Shown here one piece after another: positions 54,471 through 63,962 of a stretch of DNA of 64,000 nucleotides (positions within the stretch are counted from its first letter, which is position 1; each line of letters starts with the position of its first letter). The notes under the pieces were generated by a model. The model was not told where the DNA came from. It saw nothing but the letters and a program-made list of their open reading frames with translations, and searched no databases. Source of the stretch: CAZNXJ01 sp964577115 (GTDB taxonomy: Bacteria > Planctomycetota > Planctomycetia > Pirellulales > Pirellulaceae). A program made the translations under genes and the position numbers. The stretch is from positions 1 through 64,000 of the forward strand of contig CAZNXJ010000012.1 of the NCBI GenBank assembly GCA_964577115.1, in the 5' to 3' direction.

Positions 54471-54830
54471 TTAAATCACTTTGCCTGTGTCCATATAGAT
54501 GCGCAGCCCCAATAGCGCGACGACGGCATCCTCATTGATATGTTCGTCGCCGAGTACGTCACGAGACCAGGTGTGCTGGTTGTCCTGATCAAAGTTGGGG
54601 CCATAGACGTACATGGCTGCGAATACAGCCCAGATCGAGTACTCCATCCGCAGCTGATACATGTCGGCTCGCTGAATCGCACAATTCGCTAACGCGTCCA
54701 GTTCCGCCGAGTTGAATCTTGCCACGGAAGCTCCGAAGACTTGGTGGAGTGCGATAGTTAGGCGGCGTTTGAAATCCCTTTCGGCGTGCATCGCGAGCGA
54801 CTGATACGCCTGCGTACTGATTTTGTACAT
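54471..54830 (-). CDS. Small T6SS-neighbourhood protein of unknown function
   Basis: The 119-residue product (ATG 54830) has helices MYKISTQAYQSLAMHAERDF, ELDALANCAIQRADMYQLRM and IWAVFAAMYVYGPNFDQDNQ. Similar small proteins are frequently found beside VgrG/PAAR/toxin genes, usually with GPdFD in the middle, though their function is not established. It precedes the ParB-like gene by 65 bases on the same strand and could be an accessory or immunity factor. Confidence 0.65.
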   Translation of the reverse strand: MYKISTQAYQSLAMHAERDFKRRLTIALHQVFGASVARFNSAELDALANCAIQRADMYQLRMEYSIWAVFAAMYVYGPNFDQDNQHTWSRDVLGDEHINEDAVVALLGLRIYMDTGKVI

Positions 54831-55541
54831 GTGCTGCCTTTTGAGTCCATTACCCAGAGTAAACTTAAGTAGCGTGAGTATCATTCATAACGCGTTTGTC
54901 GGTCTGGCATGGCCCGAAAGCGCCCGGCGATTATTCGAGTTTTGGGGGCCATCGCCGGTATCGATATGTTCAGCCGCATGAGGTCCGCGGAAGACTTCAT
55001 AGCCTAATCGTATTCATTGCGGCGGGCAATTTGTTTGCAGGCTCCGTTCGAGGGCGGTCAGCCATCGGTCTGACCCGTCGGCCGCCCTCGAGTGTGTTTG
55101 GATGGATGCGCGATCCGCGTTTTCCGCGTGTACGTTGGGCTTGCAGCCGAGGAGTGGCGAAACCGGTGACGTCGCTGCGTTCATGATCGCGCGCTACAAG
55201 GACGAAGTGGTGAATACGTTGGGCCTCGAAAGGCGGCTCGATCAAGCCGCAATCTACGCGTCATACGATGGCACCCATTCGCGAGGAAGATGCGAACACA
55301 CTCAAGCAGGTACGCACTAATTCGGTGGCGTCTGAATTGGAGCAAAATATCTGCTCCGCTTATAAACACGGAATTCCAAGCAGATCGCGCCGGTGACTCA
55401 ATTACGACTACGAGCGCCACCATGGCCAGCGCGGTCGCGCAGGCGAGAAGGGCGGCCCTCGACGCGGTGGCAAGTACTTGGATTTGCTGTTCGGCTGGCG
55501 GACGTTGACTGGCTGGAACTTGCCGCCGGATTAAAGATGAG
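54831..55541. other. 711-base gap in the VgrG cluster, no clear gene
   Basis: Only short frames are seen, for example a plus-strand one from 55102 with no recognisable product. The base composition is less GC-rich than around it, and a nested inverted repeat lies at 55047-55090. It may hold decayed genes. Confidence 0.45.
55047..55090. repeat. Nested inverted repeat
   Basis: Outer arms TCGAGGGCGG and CCGCCCTCGA are exact complements 24 bases apart; inside, TCAG and CTGA pair too. There is no T run after it. Confidence 0.7.
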
Positions 55542-56456
55542 TCATCCTGCCGTTGTCGGCTCGGACCTCACCAGCCCATTGGCTGCCAGCAAGGGTGCCA
55601 GGTCCTCAGTGGCGTAGAGCAGCCACGACTCGGGGGACTCGGATTCGACGAGAATCACGTCGATCCCCGCCACCACGCCGCGGACGAAGTCGGCGTCGGC
55701 GAGCGTCAATTGCGGACGAAGCACGTTGGGGCTCGCAAAAGCACCCGCCGCACGGCGCAGTGACTCACGCGGCAACTCGGCCTCGGGCTCGCTGTACACC
55801 GCTATCAGCGCGTCCTTGCCCCACGCCTCGTCAAAGAGTGCCACCCGCGCCATCAGCTCGGCGGACGTTATGAGGTAGGGCGACGCCTGGTGGCGCGCCG
55901 ACTCGGGGAGCCAATCGAACAGGTATTCAACGTCGTCGAGCTGGCCGCGCAGTGCGTCGGTGACTTTGTTCGGGTGGAGGATCAGCAGAGGCTGGAAGTG
56001 TTTCGTTAGCAACTGCGCCAAGCGGGAAGGGGGCAGCTGCTTCACACTTCCCTCGTAGCGGTGGAGCCCTGAAGCACACGGCTGGGCAACGTACGTAGCC
56101 GACACCGTCGGAAAGCTGCCCGCTTGCACCGTCTTGGTGATTTCGCGCCGTGGAGCGGAACCCTCCATCTGCAGCACGAAACGTGTCTCGCCGGCCGTAA
56201 TTACATCCTGGCCGAAAAGCCTTGCTCGCTGAATGCGCTGGCCATTGACGAACGTCCCATTGGTGCTTTCCAGGTCTTCGATATGGCACGTACCTTCATC
56301 CACACGGATGCGGAAATGAGTTCCCGACATCTGCGCGTCATGCTCGAAATCCAGGTCGACCAGCGGCGATCGGCCCACTTCGATCCATTGCCCGCGCTGC
56401 ACGAGCAGTTTCTGGCCTTCTCGCGCTCCCGACGCCACTTCCAGAATGACTCGCAT
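55542..56456 (-). CDS. FHA domain protein with DUF4123-like C-terminus
   Basis: The 304-residue protein (ATG 56456) opens with a complete FHA domain: IEVGRSPLVDLDFEHDAQMSGTHF and LESTNGTFVNGQRI, which binds phosphothreonine. A linker follows, then a region (about 140-300) with LLILHPNKV, LFDWLPESARHQASPYLITS and the AFASPNVLRP block, which parallels the order of DUF4123 (here compared with the 52872 gene). FHA proteins often regulate T6SS, so this could be a fused regulator-adaptor. The DUF4123-like call is tentative. Confidence 0.75.
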   Translation of the reverse strand: MRVILEVASGAREGQKLLVQRGQWIEVGRSPLVDLDFEHDAQMSGTHFRIRVDEGTCHIEDLESTNGTFVNGQRIQRARLFGQDVITAGETRFVLQMEGSAPRREITKTVQAGSFPTVSATYVAQPCASGLHRYEGSVKQLPPSRLAQLLTKHFQPLLILHPNKVTDALRGQLDDVEYLFDWLPESARHQASPYLITSAELMARVALFDEAWGKDALIAVYSEPEAELPRESLRRAAGAFASPNVLRPQLTLADADFVRGVVAGIDVILVESESPESWLLYATEDLAPLLAANGLVRSEPTTAG

Positions 56457-56729
56457 CGTGACCCCGCTTCGGCCCCGCACTCGGCCGAGATTGACTCCCA
56501 CGGAAAGCATCCATTGCGCTATCCACGGCCGTTGCCGATGGCGCGGCGGCACAGCGTCGTAGCGGGCTATGCAGATTTTAGCGCCGACGAGCTGCCTGAC
56601 GACGTGGTTAGGATCTCAATGTAGTTGAGTTCCCGGCGGGCGGCAATTTTTGCGCGCCGCGGTTGAGGAAGGCGTCAACGATCAGCGTGGCCATGACTGC
56701 GCTGCCCTACGCCGATGGGTACTACGCCT

Positions 56730-56735
56730 TATAAT
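56730..56735 (+). promoter_or_regulatory. Consensus -10 box before the nucleotidyltransferase gene
   Basis: A perfect TATAAT lies 11 bases before the ATG at 56746. No good -35 is seen 17 bases upstream. Transcription starting about seven bases later would leave almost no leader. Confidence 0.5.
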
Positions 56736-56745
56736 CGCAGGGCAA

Positions 56746-58086
56746 ATGTCGTTGACCTCCTTGTTTTTCTGCCCTCACTCGGATGCTCTTGTGAGTCCGC
56801 GCGAATTTGCCGTCGATGTTGTTCGTCAGCTCCGCGACGCGGGCTACGAGGCGTTGTGGGCCGGCGGCTGTGTGCGCGATGAACTGCTTGGTCGTACGCC
56901 GAAGGACTACGATGTCGCGACCAACGCGTCGCCCAGCCGGGTCCGCAGGCTGTTCGGCAGGCACCGGACCGTCCCGGTCGGCGCGGCGTTCGGCGTCATG
57001 GCGCTCGTCGGCCCACCTGGCGCAGGTACGATCGAAGTCGTTACATTCCGCAGCGATTCAACCTACTCCGATGGCCGACATCCCGATCGCGTCACGTTCA
57101 GTTCCGCTCGCGAGGATGCCTTGCGGCGCGATTTCACGATCAACGGCATGTTCTACGACCCGCTCGAGAACCGCGTTATCGACTACGTTGGCGGCCTCGA
57201 AGATCTTGAACTCGGGATCATTCGCGCGATCGGTGATGCTCGGCAGCGCATTGCCGAAGACAAACTGCGAATGCTCCGCGCCGTCCGCTTTGCGGCCGTC
57301 TTCGCCTTTCGGCTCGACGAGGACTGCCTCCACGCAATTCGCGAACATGCGGCGGAAATCGGGCTCGTTAGCGCCGAACGCATCGTCGCCGAACTTCGGA
57401 TGATGCTGAGCCATCCCAACCGGCGCACCGCCGCCGAGTTGCTCGTTCGCACGCGCCTTTTGCCCGAATTGCTTCCGGAAGGCCGGCCGGTTTATCAATG
57501 GACGGACGATCCGAAAGCGGAGGTTACGGGAAATGAACGCTGGCAACGAGTGCTCAGGATCCTCGATGCACTGGCGGACAACGAACCGCTCGTTCCGGCG
57601 TGGACGGCGCTATTGGGGGACGTACTGCGTGCCGAATCTTCGGAGCGGCAGGCCATCGCGCGGCTTGCCAATCGCTGGCGGATGACCAATGACGAGGCCG
57701 AGGGGATAGCGGTATTGCTGGCCAACGAAAAACGCGTGCTGACGGCCCGGCAGCAGCCGTGGCCCGTCATGCAGCGCATCCTCGTGGGGCGGCGGTGCAA
57801 CGAATTGCTCCAGTACTGCGAGGCCGTGGCCAAGGTCGATGGGACGGGAAGCGAGGACCTGGCGTTTTGCCGAGCGAAGCTTCAGTTGCCGAGCGAAGTT
57901 CTCAATCCGCCGCCGCTGATTACGGGAAATGATCTCCGGTCGCTCGGCATTCCGCGCGGGCCGATTTATCGCGAAATACTGGATGCGGTGCGCGACGAGC
58001 AACTTGAAGGACGCTTGCAAAGCCGCGACGAGGCCTTGCAATGGGTTCAGAGCCGGCTACAACAACCGGGGGCTCGGGACGGGTGA
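56746..58086 (+). CDS. CCA-adding/poly(A) polymerase family nucleotidyltransferase
   Basis: The 446-residue protein has class II nucleotidyltransferase features: GGCVRDELLGRTPKDYDVAT with the DYD catalytic pair, the RRDFTINGMFYDP block, EDKLRMLRAVRFAA and a C-terminal region (RGPIYREILDAVRDEQLEGR). It adds CCA to tRNA or poly(A) tails to RNA; the sequence does not distinguish the two. A GTG at 56791 is an alternative start. The tRNA-Ala in this window does not encode CCA, consistent with need for such an enzyme. Confidence 0.9.
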   Translation: MSLTSLFFCPHSDALVSPREFAVDVVRQLRDAGYEALWAGGCVRDELLGRTPKDYDVATNASPSRVRRLFGRHRTVPVGAAFGVMALVGPPGAGTIEVVTFRSDSTYSDGRHPDRVTFSSAREDALRRDFTINGMFYDPLENRVIDYVGGLEDLELGIIRAIGDARQRIAEDKLRMLRAVRFAAVFAFRLDEDCLHAIREHAAEIGLVSAERIVAELRMMLSHPNRRTAAELLVRTRLLPELLPEGRPVYQWTDDPKAEVTGNERWQRVLRILDALADNEPLVPAWTALLGDVLRAESSERQAIARLANRWRMTNDEAEGIAVLLANEKRVLTARQQPWPVMQRILVGRRCNELLQYCEAVAKVDGTGSEDLAFCRAKLQLPSEVLNPPPLITGNDLRSLGIPRGPIYREILDAVRDEQLEGRLQSRDEALQWVQSRLQQPGARDG

Positions 58087-58185
58087 CCCGCCGCGGCATC
58101 GGTGGTAGCAAAGCCATCAGCCATCGTTCCGATGTCAGCCACTGCGAAGTGACTTTCCGCGAACGCCTAGCAATCACAGGCCAGC

Positions 58186-58674
58186 ATGTACGCACTCGAC
58201 CTGATCCTTCGCCTGATGCACATCCTGGGGGCCATCATCCTGATCGGAGGCATCATTTTTCAGAAGTTTGCCCTCCGTCCGGCGCTCGGCAGCTCGGCAG
58301 AGTCGCTGAAGGACACGGCGTTCGAAATCTTGCGCCGCCGCGCTGCGCTGCTGACCATGACCGCCGCCCTACTGCTGCTCGTCAGCGGCCTGGTCAACAC
58401 GGCGCTCATTTCGATGAGGTATCGATTTCCCGACGGCGAATACAACATCCTGCTCGGAATCAAGCTGCTGCTGGCCATCGTCATCTTCTGGCTCGCCAGC
58501 TTGCTGACTGGGCGTAGCCAGACGGCACAAAAAATCCAGGCGAAGGCCGGTACGTGGCTCAACGTTCTGCTCGTCTGCTCGCTCATCCTGCTGGGGCTCG
58601 CCGCCGCGATGCGGATGGCGGACCGCGAACCGAAGGTGGATGAGGTTGTCGCGCCGGAAAGCGCCGAGGAATAG
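58186..58674 (+). CDS. Four-helix membrane protein of unknown function
   Basis: The 162-residue protein has four hydrophobic segments (about residues 5-27, 50-75, 88-108 and 122-145). The first, LILRLMHILGAIILIGGIIF, carries an internal His, as in some haem- or copper-related membrane proteins, but no family can be assigned with confidence. It is 99 bases downstream of the nucleotidyltransferase gene. Confidence 0.7.
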   Translation: MYALDLILRLMHILGAIILIGGIIFQKFALRPALGSSAESLKDTAFEILRRRAALLTMTAALLLLVSGLVNTALISMRYRFPDGEYNILLGIKLLLAIVIFWLASLLTGRSQTAQKIQAKAGTWLNVLLVCSLILLGLAAAMRMADREPKVDEVVAPESAEE

Positions 58675-58732
58675 ACGGGCGTCCCTCATTGACGCGGTGC
58701 CGGCGAGATCCGTGGACCCGAGCGAATCACCA

Positions 58733-58903
58733 ATGGACAAAAAAGCCAAGAAGCGACTGGATCTGATAAATCAAAAACTGCAAGTGCTCCGGCAGAAATT
58801 GGCCGGCGCCAAGCAGCAGAACGACGAACCGGGCGAGGTCGAACGCCTCGAGGCGGAGATCCGCCAGCTCCAGGAGGAGGCCGAGCGGCTGAAGAGTTCC
58901 TAA
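58733..58903 (+). CDS. Coiled-coil miniprotein
   Basis: The 56-residue product (ATG 58733) is almost entirely a charged helix with heptad pattern (RLDLINQKLQVLRQKLAGAK, RLEAEIRQLQEEAERLKSS). The frame extends farther upstream, but the preceding 31 residues look non-coding. It overlaps nothing and ends 25 bases before the convergent surface-protein gene. Function unknown. Confidence 0.65.
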   Translation: MDKKAKKRLDLINQKLQVLRQKLAGAKQQNDEPGEVERLEAEIRQLQEEAERLKSS

Positions 58904-58928
58904 CCGTTCGGCCTCGTGCTTGCCTGCA

Positions 58929-61900
58929 CTAGCCGCTCGCCGCGCCGCCGGACGAACTGCTCGATCCGCTGCTCGGCAGATCCCGATACTGCCCGACGTC
59001 GTCAATTCCATCCGCGTCGAAGTCACCCACGACCGGCCGGCCTCCGTCGATGGACAGTTCGAAGACGCGGTCTGTTGCGTCGAGGCGCCGGTTGCCGTCG
59101 ATGTCGAGGATCACGCGCCCTTCGCGATAGATGCCGACTTCGTCAATGCCGTCGCCATTCCAGTCGCCGACGAGCGGCAAGTCACCGGCCTCGCCAAAGC
59201 GGAACTGAACATCGCGCCGGTCGAGACGGCCGTCGCCGTTCGAGTCGAGCGTCCAGACGCCGTTGCGGAACACACCGATGTTGTCGATGCCATCGCCGTT
59301 CCAATCGCCGGCAACGCCGATGTCGCCCGCACTGCCGTACTGGAAGACGTGATCGATCAGGTCCGTTCGCGGCTGGCCGCTTTCGGTCAGCTGTAGCACA
59401 CGAACACCCGACGTGGCCTCGTCGGGCGACGGCGGCATGTTCTTCGGTTTGACACGCAGGAAGTTCTTCGAGTCGGGCAGACCGGGCTCTTCGGCAATGG
59501 CATTCGGATCGCCAGGCCACATCGGTCCAAAGATACCGATGTCGTCCTTGCCATCTCCGTCCCAGTCGCCCACGACCGGCTGATCGTTTTCGTCCCCGAG
59601 TTTCGCCCAGAGGTCTTCTTCGTCCCACTGGCCGTTGCCGTTCAGGTCGATGAACCACTCGCCGCGATAGAAAATCGCGAGTTCCGATGTTCCATTGCCG
59701 TCGAAGTCGCCGGTCAAGGGGATGGCGCCGGGCAGACCGAAAAGGTATTCGAATGTTTGCGGACCGTCTTGAGCGAAGGCGGTCATCGTCCACATGCCCT
59801 GACGCAGGCCGTTGACGTGCCAGTTCTGGGCGATCAACGACGTGTGGATCCATCGCGAATCGCTGGTGAAAGCAGCGGACTCGTGGCTGCCGCGCGGCCG
59901 GCCGGCGTCCAAGACGCTCAGGTGCCACGTGAACGCCAGGTCGCCACCGGCGCCGTACGTCGGGATGAGCGGAATTTCGGGCATTGGTGCCCAGGGCGCA
60001 ACCTCGATCGGCGGCATGGGCGGCGTGATGGTGGGCGGGATATTGTTCAGCGGCGGGACCGGCGTCTCCGGAATGTACGGTACGCCGACCACTTGGATTT
60101 CGCTGAAATTGTTCAGCTCGGAAACTTGTCCATAGCCGAGCGGAATACTGAGAATCGCGTCGTACTGCGGCGGAGGATTGTTCGACAGCCGGCTGAGGAT
60201 GGCGACGGGAGCCGTTTCGTGAGCGTTCCAGGCGACACCGAGCGTCGTGCCGGGAGTATCGATGTGGTCGATGTAGTCTTCCGGCTGGATCTCATAAATG
60301 GCGTAGTTGCCGCGCGGCAGGCCGATGAACTCGAAATATCCGTTCTCGTCCGTGACCACGCGAATGGGGCCATCGCCGTAAATACCCGGTAGTGCGGCAT
60401 CGCCCATGATGGGGCTGCCGTCCAGGCCGTTCCGCAGTTCGAGCACCACACCCGGTAAACGCTTATCGTCGGGCGTCAGCACCCCATCGCGCAGCTCCCA
60501 TGCATTGTCCGGGGCTTTGCCGTCCGGCGAGAATATCGGCTCGCCGTCGCGGAACACGTAGCCGGAAATGGTTGCCGGCGGCGCTTCGACGAAGTCGTAG
60601 TCCGTCCCAACATCGCCCGACTGAAGGACGATTTGCGTGATGCGGTTCGGCTGGTTCGCGTTGCCGCCCAAATTGCCCGCGACCTGGCCGATATCGAAGT
60701 AGTTGGTCGGCTGAACCTCTTCGACGGTGTAGGTGCCAGGAGGCAGGTTCCGGAACTCGTAGCGACCCTCCGAATCGGTCACCGTGGTGGCGATCGTATT
60801 ACCGCTGGAGTCACGCAGCCGGAGCGTGACGCCGCCGAGCGCTCGTTCGCGCTGCTGCGGCTGACTGAAGGACAATTCGGGTTCGAAGGTTAGATTGCCG
60901 TTGATATCGGTATAGACGCGCCCCGAAATCGACGCTTCACGTAGCTCGCCGAAGTTGTAATTCACGCCATGCAGCGCGCCGAACGCGTCATGGGTCTGGC
61001 GCATGTCGATGTCCAGGAGGCGGTCGCCCCCATCGGACTTGCCGCTGGGCCGCTGCTGCGAACCGGAGCTGCCAATCGTTCCGGGCGTGTCGATGCCGTC
61101 GATCCAGCCTTCGGGATGTACCTGCTCGATCGTGTAAACACCCGGCGCAACGCCCTCGAACTTGTAGAAGCCGTTGGCGTCGGTGACCGCGGTGATGATG
61201 CGCCCGGCGGCGTCGCGCACCGGCTGGCCGTTCGAGCCGATCAGACGCAGCGTCACTCCGGCGATCGGTTCCTCGTTCTGGTTGGGTTCGCGCTGGCCAT
61301 CGTTATCACGGTCGTGATAAACGTAGCCGCTGAGCGTTCCTAGCTCTTCGCAAAAGTCATAGTTCTCGAGGTTGACGTGATCGCCACCCAGCACGATCTG
61401 GGAGATCGTGTTCGGGACGGAGGCATCACCACCCGCCGTTCCGGCCTTTTGGTGCCCATTGAAGTAATCAACCGGCTGCTCCTGTATCACCGTGTACGTG
61501 TCGGCGGCCAGCCCGGTGAACTCGTAGCGTCCCTGGGCATCGGTTGTGGTCGTGTACGATTGACCGTTGCTCCCGACGAGACGGATCGTGACGCCGGCCA
61601 GCGGCGTTTCGTCGGGATCGAAGACGCAGTCACCGTCGGCGTCGAGATACACGTGACCGGAGAGGCTACCTAGCCGCTCGCCGAAGTTGTAGTTGATCCC
61701 GTGCACGCTACCCTTTTCGTGGGCTGCCTGGGTGAGATCAATCTGGCGGATGCGGTCGCCGCCATCCGACTGGCCAGTGGGACGCTCGCCGCCCGAATCC
61801 GATTGTACGACACCGGGCGTGTCGATCCCGTCGATCCACGAAACAGGATGCACTTCCTCGACCGTGTAGGTTCCGGGGGCGAGTCCGTCGAACTTGTAGA

Positions 61901-63962
61901 AACCTTGGCTATCGGTGGTGGTCGTGATCTCCAGGCCATTGGCGTCGCGCACAGGTCGCCCCTGCGCGTCGAGCAGCCGGAGAGTCACACCGGCGATACC
62001 GGCCTCGTTCTGCCCCGGTTCGCGCACTCCGTCGTTATCGCGGTCGTGATAGACGTAGCCGCTCAGCGAGCCGAGTTCTTCGCAGAAGTCATAGTTCACG
62101 AGGTCGACGTTGTTGCCGCCGATGACGACCTGCGAAATGACGTTGGCTACCGAATTATCGCCGCCACCGCTCCCCGCCTTCTGATGGCCATTGAAGTAAC
62201 CGGTCGGCTGCTGCTGGCGAACGGTATACGTGCCCGCGCGAAGGTCCTTGAACTCGTAGCGCCCGTTCTCGTCGGTTGTCGTTGTATACGTATTGCCGTT
62301 CTGGTCTTCGAGAATGATGGTGACACCGGCGAGCGGTTGTTCATCGGGATCGAAGACGCAATCACCGTCGGTGTCAACGTGGACATGGCCCATCAGGCTG
62401 CCCAGTCGTTCGCCGAAGTTGTAGTGCGCCGCCTTGTCGCCCGATAGCAGCACAATGTTGGAGATGGTGTCCGGTTCGGTGGCAATACCGGGCGCAGCGC
62501 CGCTTGAGATCGTCCCGGGCGCATCCTTGCCGTCGATCCATCCCTCGGGCTGCGTTTGGACGACTTTGTAGTTGCCGGCCTTCAGCCCGACAAACTCGTA
62601 ATACCCGTCTTCGTTGGTCACCGTTTCCGCGACCAGTTTGCCGGACTGATCGTACAGACTGATGGTGACGCCGCCGATTCCGTGTTCGTTGCTGCCGGGT
62701 TCCCGGACGCCGTCGTTATCGCGATCGTGATAGACATAACCGCTGAGCACCGACGGATTCGCTTCCGCGAAGTCAAAGTCGACCGCGTGGGTATCGCCGA
62801 GCGGGATGTGGATTTCGGAGAGGACGTCCGAGTTCAGCGCGCTACCGGTGGAAGTGCCAGCGACCGAACCCGGAATGGCACCGACGCTCAGTTCGTAATC
62901 CGTCGGCTGTGTTTCGCGGATTTGGTAATAGCCAGGCAACAGATTCCATTCTTCACCGAAATGGTAATTGCCGTTGGCGTCCGTCGTCGCGGTGACAGGA
63001 GCGCCATTGCGGATGACCTGTTCGTACTGGCCGTTGGCATTCTTCTGCCAGAGGCTCAGCTTGACGTTGGGGATACCGTGTTCGCCGTTCGCGGCTTCGT
63101 GGACGAGGTCCTGATCGATGTCGTGGAAAACCGTTCCTGAGATGGTCACCGGTTTGGGTGCCTGCACGGTGGTCGCAACGGCACCGGCGGTCCGGTCGCG
63201 ATTCTGACGCTCGTCGTCGGCCGGCAGGTCGAGCTCGCCGTCCTTCAGCAACGCATTGGCCTCGGCGAACGCGTCGTCGTAGCGGTTCAAGAACGTGGTT
63301 GTGACGACCGAGTCGTGATAGTGGTCGGCTTTGAAATAGGCCGTGAAAATCGTGCCTTGAAACTCGGCCCCCGAGGTCACGGGATCGATGCCGTCGTTGA
63401 CTTCGGGTGGATTGGGTTTGCTCGGGTCAAAGTCCTGGACTTCATCGACGTCGATCGAGAAAACGAGCCGGTCACCTGCCTCGACGTTGGTCATGTCGAG
63501 GATCAACTGGAGTCCTCCATCCTCGACCGTAGCACGCACCGTCGCGTTGGTCTTGATGGTGCCATCGGCCGACATCACGTACTTCAGGGTGAAGGGGAAA
63601 GCGTGGTCGGCACCGAAGCTGTTTTCGTCTTCGATCGTGTCAAAGAAGACGTCACCGGCGCTAAAGCCGGGAACGTTGCCGAAGTCGTTGCGCTGATCGC
63701 CGTCGATGATCAGGCGAGTGAGCTGCGTTCCCGCCGCACCGCCTCGGAAGGTAATTTCGAACGTGTCGCCGTGAAGGTCGCTTCCCAGGTCTTCTTCGAT
63801 GTACACGGCCCCGATCACCAGGGGATCCGCGTTCAGCATCCGCCGCTCTTCCATTAACTCAAAGCGGCACGCACGCGGGGTTTTGCTGGCGACGGAATCA
63901 TGGCGGCGCTGCGCGCGTCGCTGGCGGTGTTTGGCGAGGAACATGCGATCAAGAATTCCCAC
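58929..63962 (-). CDS. Giant SdrD_B-repeat surface protein
   Basis: The start is GTG 63962 with GGAGGT seven bases upstream. The 1677-residue product has a basic N-terminus and a planctomycete-type export/sorting motif (FELMEERRMLNAD, 34-46), then a beta-rich domain (about 47-265). Eight SdrD_B-like Ca2+-type domains follow, at about residues 272, 402, 521, 631, 766, 874, 1009 and 1132, then a Pro-rich linker (about 1315-1345) and a C-terminal part (about 1415-1660) with FG-GAP/VCBS-like units such as DWNGDGIDEVGIY and a Ser/Gly-rich tail. It is likely surface-attached or secreted. The protein lies at the edge of the window. Confidence 0.88.
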   Translation of the reverse strand: MGILDRMFLAKHRQRRAQRRHDSVASKTPRACRFELMEERRMLNADPLVIGAVYIEEDLGSDLHGDTFEITFRGGAAGTQLTRLIIDGDQRNDFGNVPGFSAGDVFFDTIEDENSFGADHAFPFTLKYVMSADGTIKTNATVRATVEDGGLQLILDMTNVEAGDRLVFSIDVDEVQDFDPSKPNPPEVNDGIDPVTSGAEFQGTIFTAYFKADHYHDSVVTTTFLNRYDDAFAEANALLKDGELDLPADDERQNRDRTAGAVATTVQAPKPVTISGTVFHDIDQDLVHEAANGEHGIPNVKLSLWQKNANGQYEQVIRNGAPVTATTDANGNYHFGEEWNLLPGYYQIRETQPTDYELSVGAIPGSVAGTSTGSALNSDVLSEIHIPLGDTHAVDFDFAEANPSVLSGYVYHDRDNDGVREPGSNEHGIGGVTISLYDQSGKLVAETVTNEDGYYEFVGLKAGNYKVVQTQPEGWIDGKDAPGTISSGAAPGIATEPDTISNIVLLSGDKAAHYNFGERLGSLMGHVHVDTDGDCVFDPDEQPLAGVTIILEDQNGNTYTTTTDENGRYEFKDLRAGTYTVRQQQPTGYFNGHQKAGSGGGDNSVANVISQVVIGGNNVDLVNYDFCEELGSLSGYVYHDRDNDGVREPGQNEAGIAGVTLRLLDAQGRPVRDANGLEITTTTDSQGFYKFDGLAPGTYTVEEVHPVSWIDGIDTPGVVQSDSGGERPTGQSDGGDRIRQIDLTQAAHEKGSVHGINYNFGERLGSLSGHVYLDADGDCVFDPDETPLAGVTIRLVGSNGQSYTTTTDAQGRYEFTGLAADTYTVIQEQPVDYFNGHQKAGTAGGDASVPNTISQIVLGGDHVNLENYDFCEELGTLSGYVYHDRDNDGQREPNQNEEPIAGVTLRLIGSNGQPVRDAAGRIITAVTDANGFYKFEGVAPGVYTIEQVHPEGWIDGIDTPGTIGSSGSQQRPSGKSDGGDRLLDIDMRQTHDAFGALHGVNYNFGELREASISGRVYTDINGNLTFEPELSFSQPQQRERALGGVTLRLRDSSGNTIATTVTDSEGRYEFRNLPPGTYTVEEVQPTNYFDIGQVAGNLGGNANQPNRITQIVLQSGDVGTDYDFVEAPPATISGYVFRDGEPIFSPDGKAPDNAWELRDGVLTPDDKRLPGVVLELRNGLDGSPIMGDAALPGIYGDGPIRVVTDENGYFEFIGLPRGNYAIYEIQPEDYIDHIDTPGTTLGVAWNAHETAPVAILSRLSNNPPPQYDAILSIPLGYGQVSELNNFSEIQVVGVPYIPETPVPPLNNIPPTITPPMPPIEVAPWAPMPEIPLIPTYGAGGDLAFTWHLSVLDAGRPRGSHESAAFTSDSRWIHTSLIAQNWHVNGLRQGMWTMTAFAQDGPQTFEYLFGLPGAIPLTGDFDGNGTSELAIFYRGEWFIDLNGNGQWDEEDLWAKLGDENDQPVVGDWDGDGKDDIGIFGPMWPGDPNAIAEEPGLPDSKNFLRVKPKNMPPSPDEATSGVRVLQLTESGQPRTDLIDHVFQYGSAGDIGVAGDWNGDGIDNIGVFRNGVWTLDSNGDGRLDRRDVQFRFGEAGDLPLVGDWNGDGIDEVGIYREGRVILDIDGNRRLDATDRVFELSIDGGRPVVGDFDADGIDDVGQYRDLPSSGSSSSSGGAASG
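60900..62760 (-). repeat. Alternating A/B internal repeats in the surface protein
   Basis: Type A units (YVYHDRDNDG-REP) occur near 61290-61340, 62020-62070 and 62700-62755; type B units (DxDGDCVFDPDExPLAGVTI) near 61600-61660 and 62330-62395. The period of an A+B pair is about 690-735 bases, and DNA identity between units is high, for example TTATCGCGGTCGTGATA in all three A units. Confidence 0.75.

Noticed and set aside
55102..55320. A 72-codon plus-strand frame in the VgrG cluster gap
   Set aside because: No family resemblance, no good ribosome-binding site, and only part of the stretch reads like protein.
60900..62760. CRISPR-like spacing of repeats
   Set aside because: The repeats are coding, divergent and hundreds of bases apart; they are protein domain duplications.
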